A DNA stretch of 49,464 nucleotides. Source: a bacterium (GTDB taxonomy: Bacteria > Actinomycetota > Acidimicrobiia > Spongiisociales > Spongiisociaceae). The notes below the pieces were generated by a model that made no database searches, was not told where the DNA came from, and saw nothing but the letters and a program-made list of their open reading frames with translations. Both the position numbers and the translations under genes were made by a program. The stretch is taken from positions 1-49,464 of the forward strand of contig JAPPGV010000026.1 of assembly GCA_028821235.1 (NCBI GenBank), read 5' to 3'. This document shows, piece by piece, positions 29,491-40,479 of the stretch (positions are counted from its first letter, which is position 1; each line of letters begins with the position of its first letter).

Positions 29491-29658
29491 CTAGTGGTCT
29501 GTCTGTGTAATGGCGGTGTGGTATGGCGAGGCAGCGGTGTTCCTCGCAAGGCCCGGTGACGAAGGCGTACCCGCAGCGGTACGTTGAGGAAGCGGAACGC
29601 AGCGACGGGGCGCCGATGGTCGCCAGAGCACCCGGTTGTTTCGCAGACAGACCACTAG
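29491..29658. repeat. 168-bp element with 15-bp perfect inverted ends
   Basis: CTAGTGGTCTGTCTG (29491-29505) and its exact reverse complement (29644-29658) flank about 140 bases of non-coding sequence. A shortened relative lies at 11168-11223. CTAG at both edges could be a target duplication, but it is palindromic, so this cannot be decided. The right arm overlaps the stop codon of the small membrane protein gene. It is likely a MITE-like remnant or a structured RNA; no transposase is nearby. Confidence 0.6.
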
Positions 29659-29873
29659 GTCTGGGACAGTGCCTGGAAAGCCGAGAGCACGATCGCTGTA
29701 GCGATCCCGACAGTGGATACGAACATGCCCAGGATCCAGCATGTCGATATGGTGATCCTCCGCTCCACAGTGAGCAGGGCGTCGGCTAGATCCGTACGGT
29801 TCTCGGCCTTCACCACGTCGTCCTTGGCGTCCACTAGGTCGACGAACCCTTCGGGGTATGACGTCGTTGCCAT
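29655..29873 (-). CDS. small membrane protein, 72 residues
   Basis: The start ATG at 29873 has AAGGAGAACCC upstream, a good ribosome binding site. Residues 1-40 are charged and helical (VDLVDAKDDVVKAENRTDLADALLTVERR), and residues about 41-66 form one membrane helix (ISTCWILGMFVSTVGIATAIV). This coiled-coil plus tail-anchor design is seen in many small proteins of unknown role, for example holin-like or CCDC90-like proteins. The stop codon TAG lies inside the right arm of the inverted-repeat element, suggesting that the element landed at or replaced the end of the gene. Confidence 0.6.
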   Translation of the reverse strand: MATTSYPEGFVDLVDAKDDVVKAENRTDLADALLTVERRITISTCWILGMFVSTVGIATAIVLSAFQALSQT

Positions 29874-30050
29874 GGGTTCTCCTTCCAACGGCCGGCGCGC
29901 CACCCCCGGCCGAGACCCGTCTTACGTTCCCGTCGCTTAAACAACGGAACAAAGCGTACCACAGTTGGAAGCCCGCCACCAGCCCGCAGGGGTGCCGAGC
30001 GTGGTCGAGTCATGAAGAACCCCGATCTGCCACAGCCGCCGGGTGTTGCA

Positions 30051-30086
30051 CCCAGGGCCGCCCCGGAGGGGACGGCCCTGGCTGGG
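30051..30086 (-). terminator. hairpin downstream of xecA
   Basis: CCAGGGCCG-CCCC / GGGG-A-CGGCCCTGG forms a stem of 13 pairs with one bulged A and a three-base loop. It lies 12 bases past the xecA stop on its strand. There is no U run, but the stem is strong. Confidence 0.6.
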
Positions 30087-30097
30087 TCTTGGTTCTG

Positions 30098-31204
30098 CTA
30101 GCCCAGTTCGCTGCGAACGATCTCCGCTCCCGAGACCATCGCGTGGAGCTTGTCCTGGGCGATGTAGCGCTGCAGGAGGATGAGCCCGCAGTCCGTGGTC
30201 ACGCCCAACTGGTTGGCCGGCACGTACTCGAGCAGCCGCCGGATCCGGCCGGCTACCTGCTCGGCCGTCTCGGTGATCGTCGACTTGACGTCGATCACAC
30301 CCGCCCAGAACTGGATGTTCTCGGGAACCGGATTGTCCCGGATCACCTCGAGCCCGGACAGGTCGTCCGAGCGCCGCCCGCAGTTCTCGAGGTTGAGGAC
30401 ATCGATGTTCGCCTCGTAGGACTTCGGGACCACCGAAGCGGTGGCAGCCGGCTCATCACCCTGGCGGATGGTCAGATCGAAGATCTCTCCGGCGCCGGCC
30501 GTGTCGTCCGGGTAGTAGGCCGGGGTGCCGCCCCAGTTGCCCCAGCAGATGTGGACGATGATCTTGGCGTTCTGGACGCCCTCCACGGCCCGGTCGAAGG
30601 CCTCGATGGCCCACGGTTCGTAGAAATACGGCCAGGTGAACTCGTCGAGCTGGATGAAGTCGATCCCCATGGCGTCGACCTCGAGGATGTCCTCGTTGAC
30701 CGCCGCGGCGATGTCCATGGCCCGCTCCGCGGGATCCTCGTAATGGAGGTCGTTGGTGGCCTGGGCAAGGACCTGGATACCGGTGTACTGGACCTTGGTG
30801 GCCTTGTTGGTGGCCTGCTTCAGGGCCCGGGCCTGCTCGACCATGATGGCGCCCCGCCGCTTGACCTCCTGGGTGAGGGTGCCGGCATGGAGGCGGCTGT
30901 AGATCGGGAACCCGAGGAAGCCACCCTTCAGGTCGTATCCGAGCCGCTTGTAGTAGTAGTAGAGGGCCTGATCGGCGTAGTTGTCGCCGTGGAGCCGCCC
31001 ATCGGTGATGATGTCGAGACCGGCGTTCTCCTGGTCCCTGGCCAGGGCGCCCACCGCATCCTCCAGCGCCTCCCGGATGTAGGCATCCGGCGGCTCCTGG
31101 TCCCCGGTCCAGTCCCGCACGCAGTTGGCGTCCCACCACCTCGGATTGGGGTAGTTCCCGACCATCGAGGTCGGGATCATGACCTCTTGACCCTTGATCT
31201 GCAT
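30098..31204 (-). CDS. xecA: epoxyalkane:coenzyme M transferase (MetE-fold)
   Basis: Opens an epoxide with the thiolate of coenzyme M to give a hydroxyalkyl-CoM. The 368-residue protein is a single cobalamin-independent methionine synthase-type barrel, close in length to Xanthobacter EaCoMT (about 377). Zinc ligands are visible: His and Cys in HICWGNWGG, Glu in NLENCGR and Cys in TTDCGL. It lacks the N-terminal half of a true MetE. Other clues are GNYPNPRWW and the neighbouring xecD and xecE. The ATG has GGAGGGA upstream. A MetE-like methyltransferase for some other thiol is the main alternative, but the full pathway context argues for EaCoMT. Confidence 0.83.
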   Translation of the reverse strand: MQIKGQEVMIPTSMVGNYPNPRWWDANCVRDWTGDQEPPDAYIREALEDAVGALARDQENAGLDIITDGRLHGDNYADQALYYYYKRLGYDLKGGFLGFPIYSRLHAGTLTQEVKRRGAIMVEQARALKQATNKATKVQYTGIQVLAQATNDLHYEDPAERAMDIAAAVNEDILEVDAMGIDFIQLDEFTWPYFYEPWAIEAFDRAVEGVQNAKIIVHICWGNWGGTPAYYPDDTAGAGEIFDLTIRQGDEPAATASVVPKSYEANIDVLNLENCGRRSDDLSGLEVIRDNPVPENIQFWAGVIDVKSTITETAEQVAGRIRRLLEYVPANQLGVTTDCGLILLQRYIAQDKLHAMVSGAEIVRSELG

Positions 31205-31386
31205 GTTCCCTCCATTCGAGAGAATCTCCGAGTCGCCCTCGGCGCGACCCGTCGGCCGGGCCCTGCAAGCTTCCCTTGTAGCCGACAGTCCACTGGCATG
31301 GACCCGTATAGGGCGAGAGTAGCAATGTGCCGGAAACGCGGTCGAGCGGTCTCGGGAAGGTGCTCAGAAGATATAGAGCGCGGTCG

Positions 31387-31456
31387 ACCCGCGATGTCAC
31401 GACCTGGGGTTTGGTTGTGGACTATCGGGCTAACGCGGACCTTCTCGATGCTCTTC
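31387..31456 (+). repeat. copy A of a 70-bp dispersed repeat
   Basis: Read on the plus strand, this stretch matches the minus strand of 41411-41480 throughout, including ATCGGGCTAACGCGGAC against ATCGGGCCAACCGGAC. It ends at the xecD stop codon. Copies B (33221-33290) and C (41411-41480) are in the opposite orientation. This copy is the most diverged. Confidence 0.6.
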
Positions 31457-32196
31457 TAGCGGAGCGACCAGCCTCCGTCCACGACCAGGCCGTGGCCGGT
31501 CATGTAGGAGAGGCGGCCGGACGCCAGGAGGGTGATCGCCTCGGCGATCTCCTCGGGCTGGGCTACCCGGCCGACGGGGATGCTGGTCTCGATGGCCGAC
31601 CGGAGCTCGGGCTGGTCGAGCCGCCACTTGGTCATCGGAGTCTCCGCCATGCCGGGACACACCGCGTTGGACCGGATGCCGTCCCCGGCGTAGTCCAGGG
31701 CAATCGAGCGGGCCAGCAGCAGCGCCGCCGCCTTCGAGACCGAGTACGCGGAGCGGGACGGGAACGGATCCATCCCGGCCACCGAAGCCACCGTGATTAT
31801 GTGACCGGACCGGCGGGGAACCATCGAGGAAAGGGCGGCGCGCGAGCACAGGTAGGCGCCCCGCACGTTGACCCCCATGACCCGGTCCCACTCCTCGACC
31901 GGGGTCTCGTGGAGGCGGGTGGCCGCCAAGGATCCGGTGATCCCGGCGTTGTTGACCAACACGTCGACCGGGCCAAGCGTCTCCTCGACGGCGGCGAAGG
32001 CCGCCGAGACCTCGCCTGCCACGGCTACGTCCACTCCCAGCCCCAGTCCATCGCCCGCGGCTTCGGAGGCGCCGGAAGGATCGAGGTCGAAGACACCCAG
32101 CCGGAACCCCTCGCTCCGGAGGCGCTCGCATGTTGCCAGCCCTATGCCCGACCCACCTCCCGTCACCACGGCCACACCCGGCGCCCGGTCCGCCAT
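31456..32196 (-). CDS. xecD: R-2-hydroxypropyl-CoM dehydrogenase
   Basis: NAD-dependent short-chain dehydrogenase oxidising the R-hydroxyalkyl-CoM to the keto form. The 246-residue protein has TGGGSGIG, NNAGITGS, Tyr151 and Lys155. From memory of Xanthobacter R-HPCDH, sulfonate-binding Arg152 and Arg196 lie in FPGRSAY and TQWRLDQPE. Here the same positions, offset by four, are Arg148 in FPSRSAY and Arg192 in TKWRLDQPE, and AVCPGMAETPMTKWRLDQPE is nearly the same as in that enzyme. The ATG at 32196 follows GGAGG with five bases between. It diverges from xecE across a 250-base gap, with a possible TATCCT -10 box at 32223-32228. Confidence 0.85.
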   Translation of the reverse strand: MADRAPGVAVVTGGGSGIGLATCERLRSEGFRLGVFDLDPSGASEAAGDGLGLGVDVAVAGEVSAAFAAVEETLGPVDVLVNNAGITGSLAATRLHETPVEEWDRVMGVNVRGAYLCSRAALSSMVPRRSGHIITVASVAGMDPFPSRSAYSVSKAAALLLARSIALDYAGDGIRSNAVCPGMAETPMTKWRLDQPELRSAIETSIPVGRVAQPEEIAEAITLLASGRLSYMTGHGLVVDGGWSLR

Positions 32197-32436
32197 CCAT
32201 ACCTCCAGAGAGTCGAGACCCAAGGATACGTCTGACCGCTCCGGGAATCCTGGAGGAGCGCTGCTCGGCCCTGAACGCGCCGCCGGCCGAACCCGACCTT
32301 CCAGGGTGACCGCGACCCTTCGATCGCCATGGCCCCCAGTGACGACCGACCTGACACACGATTGGATCGAGCTGTCCGAGGAGTCGTTACTCGAAGCCGG
32401 CCAATGCCCTGCTACTGGCCACTGACCACTGCGGCG

Positions 32437-32442
32437 TATCAT
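32437..32442 (+). promoter_or_regulatory. -10 box of xecE copy 1
   Basis: TATCAT is followed by seven bases and the ATG at 32450, so the message is probably leaderless. The paralogue at 42458 has TATGAT at the same distance. The ACTGGCCACTGACC heptamer pattern lies just upstream (32413-32428). Confidence 0.5.
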
Positions 32443-32449
32443 GTCCCGC

Positions 32450-33217
32450 ATGAGACTCGAAGGACGGACTGCTCTCATCACGGGAGCCGGCTCGGGTATC
32501 GGCCGGGCAACCGCCGTATTGTTCGCCGCCGAGGGCGCCGGCGTGGCGATACTCGACCGCGACGGCCAGGCCGCCGAGTCCGCCGCCTCGGATATCTCGG
32601 CCACAGGCGCCGAGGCACATCCGGTGGTGGCCGACGTGTCGTCACCGGAGGAGATCGCCGGCGCCGTGGACCGCGCCGCCCGGCTCCTCGGTCGCCTTGA
32701 CATCCTCTACAACAATGCCGGCGTCGGGTCCAGCGGATCGGTGGTTGACACCACCGAGGAGGACTGGGACCGCTGCTTCGCGGTGAACGTCAAGGGCACC
32801 TACCTGACCTCACGGGCCGCCATACCCCACCTGGAATCCGCAGGCGGCGGATCCATCATCAACCAGGCCTCGGTAGCCGCTCTGGTGGGGATCCAGGGAC
32901 TCGCTGCCTACTGTGCCGCCAAGGGAGCGGTGGTGTCCCTGACCCGAGCCATGGCCATCGACCTCGCTCCCGTTGGTATCCGGGTGAACGCGCTCTGCCC
33001 GGGCACCGTCTACACGCCGCTCATGGAGCCGCTCATGCGCGAGCGCGGCGGCGGAGATATCGAGCGTGGCCTGGAGATAACCGCCGCCAAGTATCTGATC
33101 GGACGTCTCGGAACGCCCATGGAGATCGCCCGGGCCGCGCTGTTCCTCGCATCGGACGATTCCAGCTTCGTCACCGGTACCGCCTTCACGGTCGACGGCG
33201 GTATGACGGCTCAGTAG
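32450..33217 (+). CDS. xecE: S-2-hydroxypropyl-CoM dehydrogenase-like SDR, copy 1
   Basis: 255 residues, the length of Xanthobacter S-HPCDH. It has TGAGSGIG, NNAGV, Ser141, Tyr154, Lys158 and a C-terminal stretch AAKYLIGRLGTPMEIARAALFL...DGGMTAQ very like that enzyme ([22 protein letters not shown]...DGGMTAI as I recall it). Of the two sulfonate-binding residues, Lys214 is kept but Arg211 is Thr211. The inner ATG at 32450 is preferred because an upstream ATG at 32441 would lie inside the -10 box. A second copy at 42458 is about 75 percent identical by eye. Together with xecD it would handle both enantiomers. Confidence 0.75.
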   Translation: MRLEGRTALITGAGSGIGRATAVLFAAEGAGVAILDRDGQAAESAASDISATGAEAHPVVADVSSPEEIAGAVDRAARLLGRLDILYNNAGVGSSGSVVDTTEEDWDRCFAVNVKGTYLTSRAAIPHLESAGGGSIINQASVAALVGIQGLAAYCAAKGAVVSLTRAMAIDLAPVGIRVNALCPGTVYTPLMEPLMRERGGGDIERGLEITAAKYLIGRLGTPMEIARAALFLASDDSSFVTGTAFTVDGGMTAQ

Positions 33218-33220
33218 GAA

Positions 33221-33290
33221 GGTACCGAAGAATGTCCGGTTGGCCCGATGCGTCGGCTGCGAAGACCCCAATCAACGCTTCCCGGGCCGG
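33221..33290 (-). repeat. copy B of a 70-bp dispersed repeat
   Basis: It begins four bases after the xecE stop. A 24-base core (33227-33250) is identical to 41420-41443. It includes AATGTCCGGTTGGCCC and is preceded by GGTAC in both. With copy A it forms inverted flanks around the xecD-xecE pair. Confidence 0.7.
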
Positions 33291-33338
33291 CGATAGAGTC
33301 CCGTCCCCGTCCCCTCCCGCACCCGTCTAGCCGCCCGG

Positions 33339-34253
33339 ATGGCCGTACATCTCGCTCCCGACAAGCTCGCCGACCTCGAGACGGCGGTCGGGATGGTGCG
33401 GCCCGGTTCGATGGTGGCACTCGGGGGAGGCCTCTCGGCCCGGCTCCCGATGGCGCTGGTCCGCGACCTGATCAGGGCCGGGATCGGAGACCTCCATGTG
33501 GTCGGTTCCGCCCACTCCATCGATGTGGACCTGCTGGCCGCCGCCGGAGCGATCTCGGTCTGCGAGGAGAGCTACGTGGGGTACGAGCAGGACCACGGTC
33601 TGGCGCCGGCCTTCCGGAGGGCGGCTCAGGAAGGGTCGCTGGAGGCACGGGAGAGCTGCTGCGACACCATCCTCACCCAACTCCGGGCCGCCGAGATGGG
33701 CCTCTCCTTCCTCCCCGTCCACGGCGTCAAGGGGACGGACATCGAGGGGCTGCATCCGGAGTACTCCCGCGTGATCTGTCCTTTCACCGGGCACGAGTAC
33801 GTGGCCGTGCCGCCCCTGGCCCCGGACGCGGCCCTGATCCACGCCCCCATCGGGGATCGTCAGGGGAACCTCCACATCGAGCAGCCCTACGTCCTTGACG
33901 AGCGGTTCGCGGTGGCCTCGGCCATGACGATCGCCACTGTCGATCGGATCGCCACCACCGACGAGGTGGCGGCGGCGGGCATCGTCATCCCCCACTACCG
34001 GGTGGCCGCGGTGGTCGAGGCGCCGTTCGGCGCCCATCCCAGTTCGTGCTATCCCGGTTATTCCTACGACCGCGCCCATCTGGCATCCTGGGTCAAGGCT
34101 GCCAGGACTCCCGAGGGCGCGCAGGATTACCTCCGCAGCCATGTCACCGGCGTCGACGAGGACGGCTACCGGCAGCTGGTCGGCGCCGACCGGCTGGAAC
34201 ATCTGACCGGATACCGGGCCTCCGACCAGGCATGGATGGAGATGTTCCGGTGA
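33339..34253 (+). CDS. CoA-transferase subunit A
   Basis: First subunit of a family I CoA-transferase, 304 residues. It has VRPGSMVALGGGLSARLPMALVRDLIRAG near the N-terminus and resembles glutaconate and short-chain acyl CoA-transferase A subunits. Immediately downstream, overlapping by GTGA, is subunit B. In this context it probably activates acetoacetate or another beta-keto acid released by XecC to its CoA thioester. No ribosome binding site is clear before ATG 33339. An IpdA-like ring-opening hydrolase is an alternative, discussed under subunit B. Confidence 0.75.
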   Translation: MAVHLAPDKLADLETAVGMVRPGSMVALGGGLSARLPMALVRDLIRAGIGDLHVVGSAHSIDVDLLAAAGAISVCEESYVGYEQDHGLAPAFRRAAQEGSLEARESCCDTILTQLRAAEMGLSFLPVHGVKGTDIEGLHPEYSRVICPFTGHEYVAVPPLAPDAALIHAPIGDRQGNLHIEQPYVLDERFAVASAMTIATVDRIATTDEVAAAGIVIPHYRVAAVVEAPFGAHPSSCYPGYSYDRAHLASWVKAARTPEGAQDYLRSHVTGVDEDGYRQLVGADRLEHLTGYRASDQAWMEMFR

Positions 34254-35059
34254 GTTACCGATTCGGACTCGACGAGCTATTCGTGGTCGAACTCGCCCGG
34301 ACCGTTCGAGATGCCGAGGTTGTATTCCACGGCTTCGGAAGCCCGTGCGCCACGGTTGCCATGCACCTCGCCAAGCGCACCCATGCCCCCCATGCGCTGC
34401 TGATCGAGGGCGCCACCTACGCGGTCAACCCCTCTCCTTCCTTCATCGCTCCGTCGAGTAATGACCACTCCCTGAAGCAGGGATCGGCCTACTCGATGCG
34501 TTTCGAGGAGGCGTTCGACATGTCGATCAGGGGCGACATGGACCTCATGTTCCTGTCGGGCATCCAGATCGACCCCTACGGGAACACCAACGTCACCGCG
34601 GTCGGCGGGATGCCACACCCGAAGGTGAAGCTGGGCGGTGGGGGCGGGGGATGCAACATGTCGGCCACGATCGGGCGCCTCACCCTGTGGACCACCAACC
34701 ACCGGTCCGGGCGCTGCCTGGTCGGGGAATGCGACTTCATCACCGACATCGGCCACCGGACGCCTGAGGGAACCCGATCCGCGCTGGGCTACCCGGGAGG
34801 CGGTCCGGACACGCTGGTCACCGAATTGGGCGTGTTCGACTACCCCGAGGGTCGGGCCCGGCTGCGGAGGCTGTTTCCGGACGTGACACTCGCGGAAGCG
34901 AAGGCCGTCACCGGCTTCGAGTTCGCCGTGGCGGCCGACCTCGCGCCGGTACAGACACCTTCGCGCCACCAGATCGATCTGGTGCGCGCCATCGACCCGC
35001 TCGGCGTCCGCCGGCGGGAGTTCCGGCCGGCCGAACTCGAACGGTCCTTCTCCCTGTGA
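34250..35059 (+). CDS. CoA-transferase subunit B
   Basis: 269 residues from a GTG overlapping the subunit A stop. Earlier in-frame starts would lie inside subunit A and are not conserved. Glu53 in LLIEGATYAVNP sits where the catalytic glutamate (Glu54) of glutaconate CoA-transferase B is found, so a true transferase is likely, rather than an IpdAB-type hydrolase. A glycine run GGGGGGCNMSA follows at about residue 127. Next is a CoA ligase, again overlapping by GTGA, making a three-gene CoA-activation unit. Confidence 0.75.
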   Translation: MSYRFGLDELFVVELARTVRDAEVVFHGFGSPCATVAMHLAKRTHAPHALLIEGATYAVNPSPSFIAPSSNDHSLKQGSAYSMRFEEAFDMSIRGDMDLMFLSGIQIDPYGNTNVTAVGGMPHPKVKLGGGGGGCNMSATIGRLTLWTTNHRSGRCLVGECDFITDIGHRTPEGTRSALGYPGGGPDTLVTELGVFDYPEGRARLRRLFPDVTLAEAKAVTGFEFAVAADLAPVQTPSRHQIDLVRAIDPLGVRRREFRPAELERSFSL

Positions 35060-37098
35060 CTCTCGACCGCGTGTTCAACCCGGCCCGGGTGGCGGTGGTG
35101 GGCGCCTCCGACCGTCCCGGCAAGGTCGGATCGGTCATCTGGCGCAACCTGGCGGCCTTCGAGGGCGAGAGAATCCCGGTCACCACCTCGGCGGACCGCG
35201 TCGGAGGCGTTCCGGCGGTCCCGAGCCTGACGGAGATAGAGGGCGAGGTCGACCTGGCGATCCTCGTGGTCCCTGCCCGGGCCGCTCCGGCCATCGCCCG
35301 CCAGGCCGCCGCCAAAGGTGTCGGCGGGATGGTGGTGCTGGCGGGCGGGTTCGCCGAGACCGGACCGGCCGGGGCTGCCCTCCAAGCCGAGCTGGTCGAG
35401 GCAGCCGGGCCGGTCCGGATCGTGGGGCCCAACTGCTTCGGGATCCAGAACATCGCGCTGGGCCTCAACGCGTCGATAACGATGGCGGGCGACATCGAGA
35501 CGGGGACGGTGGCCCTGGTCACCCAGTCGGGTGCCTACGGGATGGCGATCCACTCGCTGGCACTGGATGAGAACCTGCGCTTCGGGAAGGTGTACTCGTC
35601 AGGCAACAAGGCCGATATCGGCGACCACGAGGTGATCAGCTACCTCCATCAGGATCCCGGCACCCGCATCGTGTGCCTGCTCGCGGAGTCGGTGACCGAC
35701 GGGGCCGAGTTGGCCGCCGCCATCCGGACCGCCAGCCCGACCATGCCGGTGATCGTGACCAAGACCGGCCGCTCGGAGGCCGGGGCTCGAGCCGCGCTGT
35801 CCCACACCGGGGCCCTGGGTACCGACGACGCCGTCTTCCGGGCCGCCATGCGCCAAGCGGGGGCCATCACCGTCCGATCCGGTCTGGAGATGCTCGACGT
35901 GGCGCGGGTGCTGACCGCTCAGCCGCTCCCTCGAGGGGCCCGGGCGGCCATCATCACCAACTCGGGCGGCGTGGGCGTCGAGCTGGCCGACATGCTCGAG
36001 GATGAGGGAGTAGAGGTCCCCGAACTGTCGCCCGGCCTCCGGGATCACATCGCCGAACGGCTGCCTCCCATCGGAGGCGCCCGGAACCCGGTGGACATGA
36101 CCCCCATCTGGTCGCGCTTCGCGGAGCTCTATCCGTGGTTGACCGACACGCTGGCCCGCTCGGGCGAGATAGACCTGGTGATCCCGGTACTCCTGCAACG
36201 GGCGGCCATGGACGAGGCCACGCTGACCGGGCTGCGCGACACCGTGGCGGCGCTGAGGGCAGGAGGGAACCAGGTGCCCGTCTACTGCTGCTGGGTGACC
36301 CCGCGGGAGGCCCGCGGTAGGGCCGACGTCCTCCAGTCGGCCGGGATCCCGTGCCTGGAGTGGCCCGAGCGCGTGGCGCGAGCCGTCGGGCACGCGGTGC
36401 GCTACGCCGCCAACCGCCCGAGCATCGCCCCGCCCGTTCGGGTCGACCTCTCCGAGTCCTTCGGGCTGGCGGAAGGGCCGGTCCCGGCAACCGAGGCCGC
36501 CGCAATCCTGGCGCGCTACGGAATCAGGACCGTCGAGAGCGCGCTGTGTGCCACCGCCGACGAGGCTGTGGCGGCGGCGGAACTCCTGCCGGGTCCGGTC
36601 GTGATGAAGACCGCCGCCCCCTCGGTGGCCCACCGGACCGAGGCCGGAGGGGTCCGGATGGGCCTGGCCACCGCCGGCGACATCCGTGACGCCTACGGAG
36701 AGCTGTCAGCGCTCGGAGCCGAGGTGTTGGTCCAGCCGCGGTTGGGCGGGGTAGAGGTGGTGGTGGGCGCCCTGCGGGACCCGGTCTTCGGGCCGATGGT
36801 GATGGCCGGCCTGGGCGGGACCATGGTGGAACTGCTCGAGGACGTGGTCTTCGCGCTGGCTCCCGTGAGCAAGGCCGAGGCGATCGTGATGCTGGAGAGC
36901 CTGGCGGGCTTCCCGCTACTCGCCGGGTACAGGGGTGGACCCGAGGTTGACCTCGACGCGGTGGGAGAAGTGATAGCCGACGTGGCCCGCCTGGCCGCCG
37001 AACACCCCGAGGTGAGCGAGATCGACCTCAACCCGGTCCTGTGCACCGAGTCCGGCGCCACAGCTGTGGACTGGAAGCTCTACGTGAGCCAACCTTAG
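35056..37098 (+). CDS. acyl-CoA synthetase, NDP-forming (acetate-CoA ligase type)
   Basis: 680 residues with the fused architecture of ADP-forming acyl-CoA synthetases. It has a CoA-binding Rossmann domain (FNPARVAVVGASDRPGKVGSVIWRNL), then the succinyl-CoA ligase-like domain with TQSGAYGMAIHSLALDENLRFGKVYSSGNKADIGDHE, the phospho-histidine region ALSHTGALGTDDAVF, and a C-terminal ATP-grasp domain (VMKTAAPSVAHRTEAGGVRMGL). It could make an acyl-CoA from the acid, or run backward to make ATP. The GTG start overlaps the CoA-transferase B stop. The substrate is not visible, but beta-keto acids or propionate fit the context. Confidence 0.85.
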   Translation: MTLDRVFNPARVAVVGASDRPGKVGSVIWRNLAAFEGERIPVTTSADRVGGVPAVPSLTEIEGEVDLAILVVPARAAPAIARQAAAKGVGGMVVLAGGFAETGPAGAALQAELVEAAGPVRIVGPNCFGIQNIALGLNASITMAGDIETGTVALVTQSGAYGMAIHSLALDENLRFGKVYSSGNKADIGDHEVISYLHQDPGTRIVCLLAESVTDGAELAAAIRTASPTMPVIVTKTGRSEAGARAALSHTGALGTDDAVFRAAMRQAGAITVRSGLEMLDVARVLTAQPLPRGARAAIITNSGGVGVELADMLEDEGVEVPELSPGLRDHIAERLPPIGGARNPVDMTPIWSRFAELYPWLTDTLARSGEIDLVIPVLLQRAAMDEATLTGLRDTVAALRAGGNQVPVYCCWVTPREARGRADVLQSAGIPCLEWPERVARAVGHAVRYAANRPSIAPPVRVDLSESFGLAEGPVPATEAAAILARYGIRTVESALCATADEAVAAAELLPGPVVMKTAAPSVAHRTEAGGVRMGLATAGDIRDAYGELSALGAEVLVQPRLGGVEVVVGALRDPVFGPMVMAGLGGTMVELLEDVVFALAPVSKAEAIVMLESLAGFPLLAGYRGGPEVDLDAVGEVIADVARLAAEHPEVSEIDLNPVLCTESGATAVDWKLYVSQP

Positions 37099-37136
37099 GA
37101 GGGTCTGGGAACTCGGTTACGTAGCTCTTGCCATGC

Positions 37137-37553
37137 TCAGCGCTGCGGATCGAGGACGGACAATCCCCTGAATCCGTCTGCCCACTCGATGATCTTCCGG
37201 TCGGCGGTCGCCAGATGGAATCCGCCGATTATCGCGGTCGCCGTGATAAAGCGATCAGCGGGATCGGGATGGAACCCTTGGTCCCCCAACTCTGCAGCCC
37301 GGATAGCCACCTCATCGTCCACCGGAAGGATGTTCAAACCGTTGACTCGCAGTTTGTTGCGTAGAGACCGTGAAGGCGGAACCCTTCCGAGTCTCCCTCT
37401 CCCCTGCAACATGGCGATCTCCCAGAAAACGATCGAGGAGACCGCGACACTGCCCTCTACCCACGACGAGCCGAGCATCGACTTGAACTCTTCTCCGAGG
37501 CGATCGGAATCCATCACCGACCGAACCAGCACGTGGGTATCGAGCAGGATCAC
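37137..37553 (-). CDS. VapC-type PIN-domain toxin
   Basis: PIN-domain ribonuclease, 138 residues. Acidic residues of the active site are visible in ILLDTHVLVR, in VFWEIAML (Glu), and in PADRFITATAI; the last Asp region is HLATADRKII. The GTG start overlaps the antitoxin stop (GTGA). The pair lies convergent to the acyl-CoA synthetase and divergent from xecC, in the middle of the epoxide island, which could stabilise that segment. Confidence 0.88.
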   Translation of the reverse strand: MILLDTHVLVRSVMDSDRLGEEFKSMLGSSWVEGSVAVSSIVFWEIAMLQGRGRLGRVPPSRSLRNKLRVNGLNILPVDDEVAIRAAELGDQGFHPDPADRFITATAIIGGFHLATADRKIIEWADGFRGLSVLDPQR

Positions 37554-37843
37554 TGATGGGATGGGAGATCGGGGTCCAGTACCCGGTCGGGGTTGCTGAT
37601 GGCTTCCCAGTCCTCAGCAGGCACCGCCGGAGACATGATGTCTCCTGTAATGCTCATCCGGTCCCGGAACATCCCCAGCAACGGCACAGGCTTTCGAACA
37701 GGGGCCAACCGCGACACCGGCTTGCCGTGCTTCGTGATCACTATCTCCTCGCCGGTCTCGTTCACCTCGTCCATGAGCGCCAGACACCGGTTCTTGAACT
37801 CGCCCGCCGGCATGGTCCGCCGGCTCTGACCGATACCCGACAT
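37550..37843 (-). CDS. Phd/YefM-type antitoxin
   Basis: 97 residues. The N-terminal DNA-binding half has MPAGEFKNRCLALMDEVNETGEEIVITKHGKPVSRLAPV, the standard Phd/YefM pattern, and an acidic, Pro-rich toxin-binding tail follows. The ATG at 37843 is preceded by GGAGG eight bases before. An inverted repeat at 37873-37901 upstream is a likely autoregulatory operator, with TATACT inside as a -10 box. Confidence 0.87.
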   Translation of the reverse strand: MSGIGQSRRTMPAGEFKNRCLALMDEVNETGEEIVITKHGKPVSRLAPVRKPVPLLGMFRDRMSITGDIMSPAVPAEDWEAISNPDRVLDPDLPSHQ

Positions 37844-37872
37844 GCCCGAGACCTCCTGATCGTCACACGGAG

Positions 37873-40429
<2,557 letters not shown>

Positions 40430-40458
40430 ACGCTAGCCGCTCGTCATATTGCTAACCA

Positions 40459-40479
40459 GCAACTAGCTACTAGTAACTA
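40459..40479 (-). repeat. TAGTTGC heptamer repeat at the end of the F420 oxidoreductase gene
   Basis: Minus-strand units TAGTTAC, TAGTAGC, TAGTTGC, followed by TGGTTAG. The third unit's TAG (40465-40463) is the stop codon, and the preceding units encode the C-terminal residues LVTSS. It lies between convergent genes. Confidence 0.75.

Noticed and set aside
30098-31204. Housekeeping methionine synthase MetE
   Set aside because: Only the C-terminal barrel is present and the neighbours are xecD, xecE and xecC. EaCoMT belongs to the same fold and has this length.
29858-31459. A 533-residue plus-strand open frame
   Set aside because: It is the antisense of xecA in GC-rich DNA, with no protein family features. 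The minus strand has the zinc motifs.
33339-35059. IpdAB-type ring-opening hydrolase
   Set aside because: Glu53 of subunit B is where glutaconate CoA-transferase has its catalytic glutamate. No steroid-degradation genes are nearby. It is not fully excluded.
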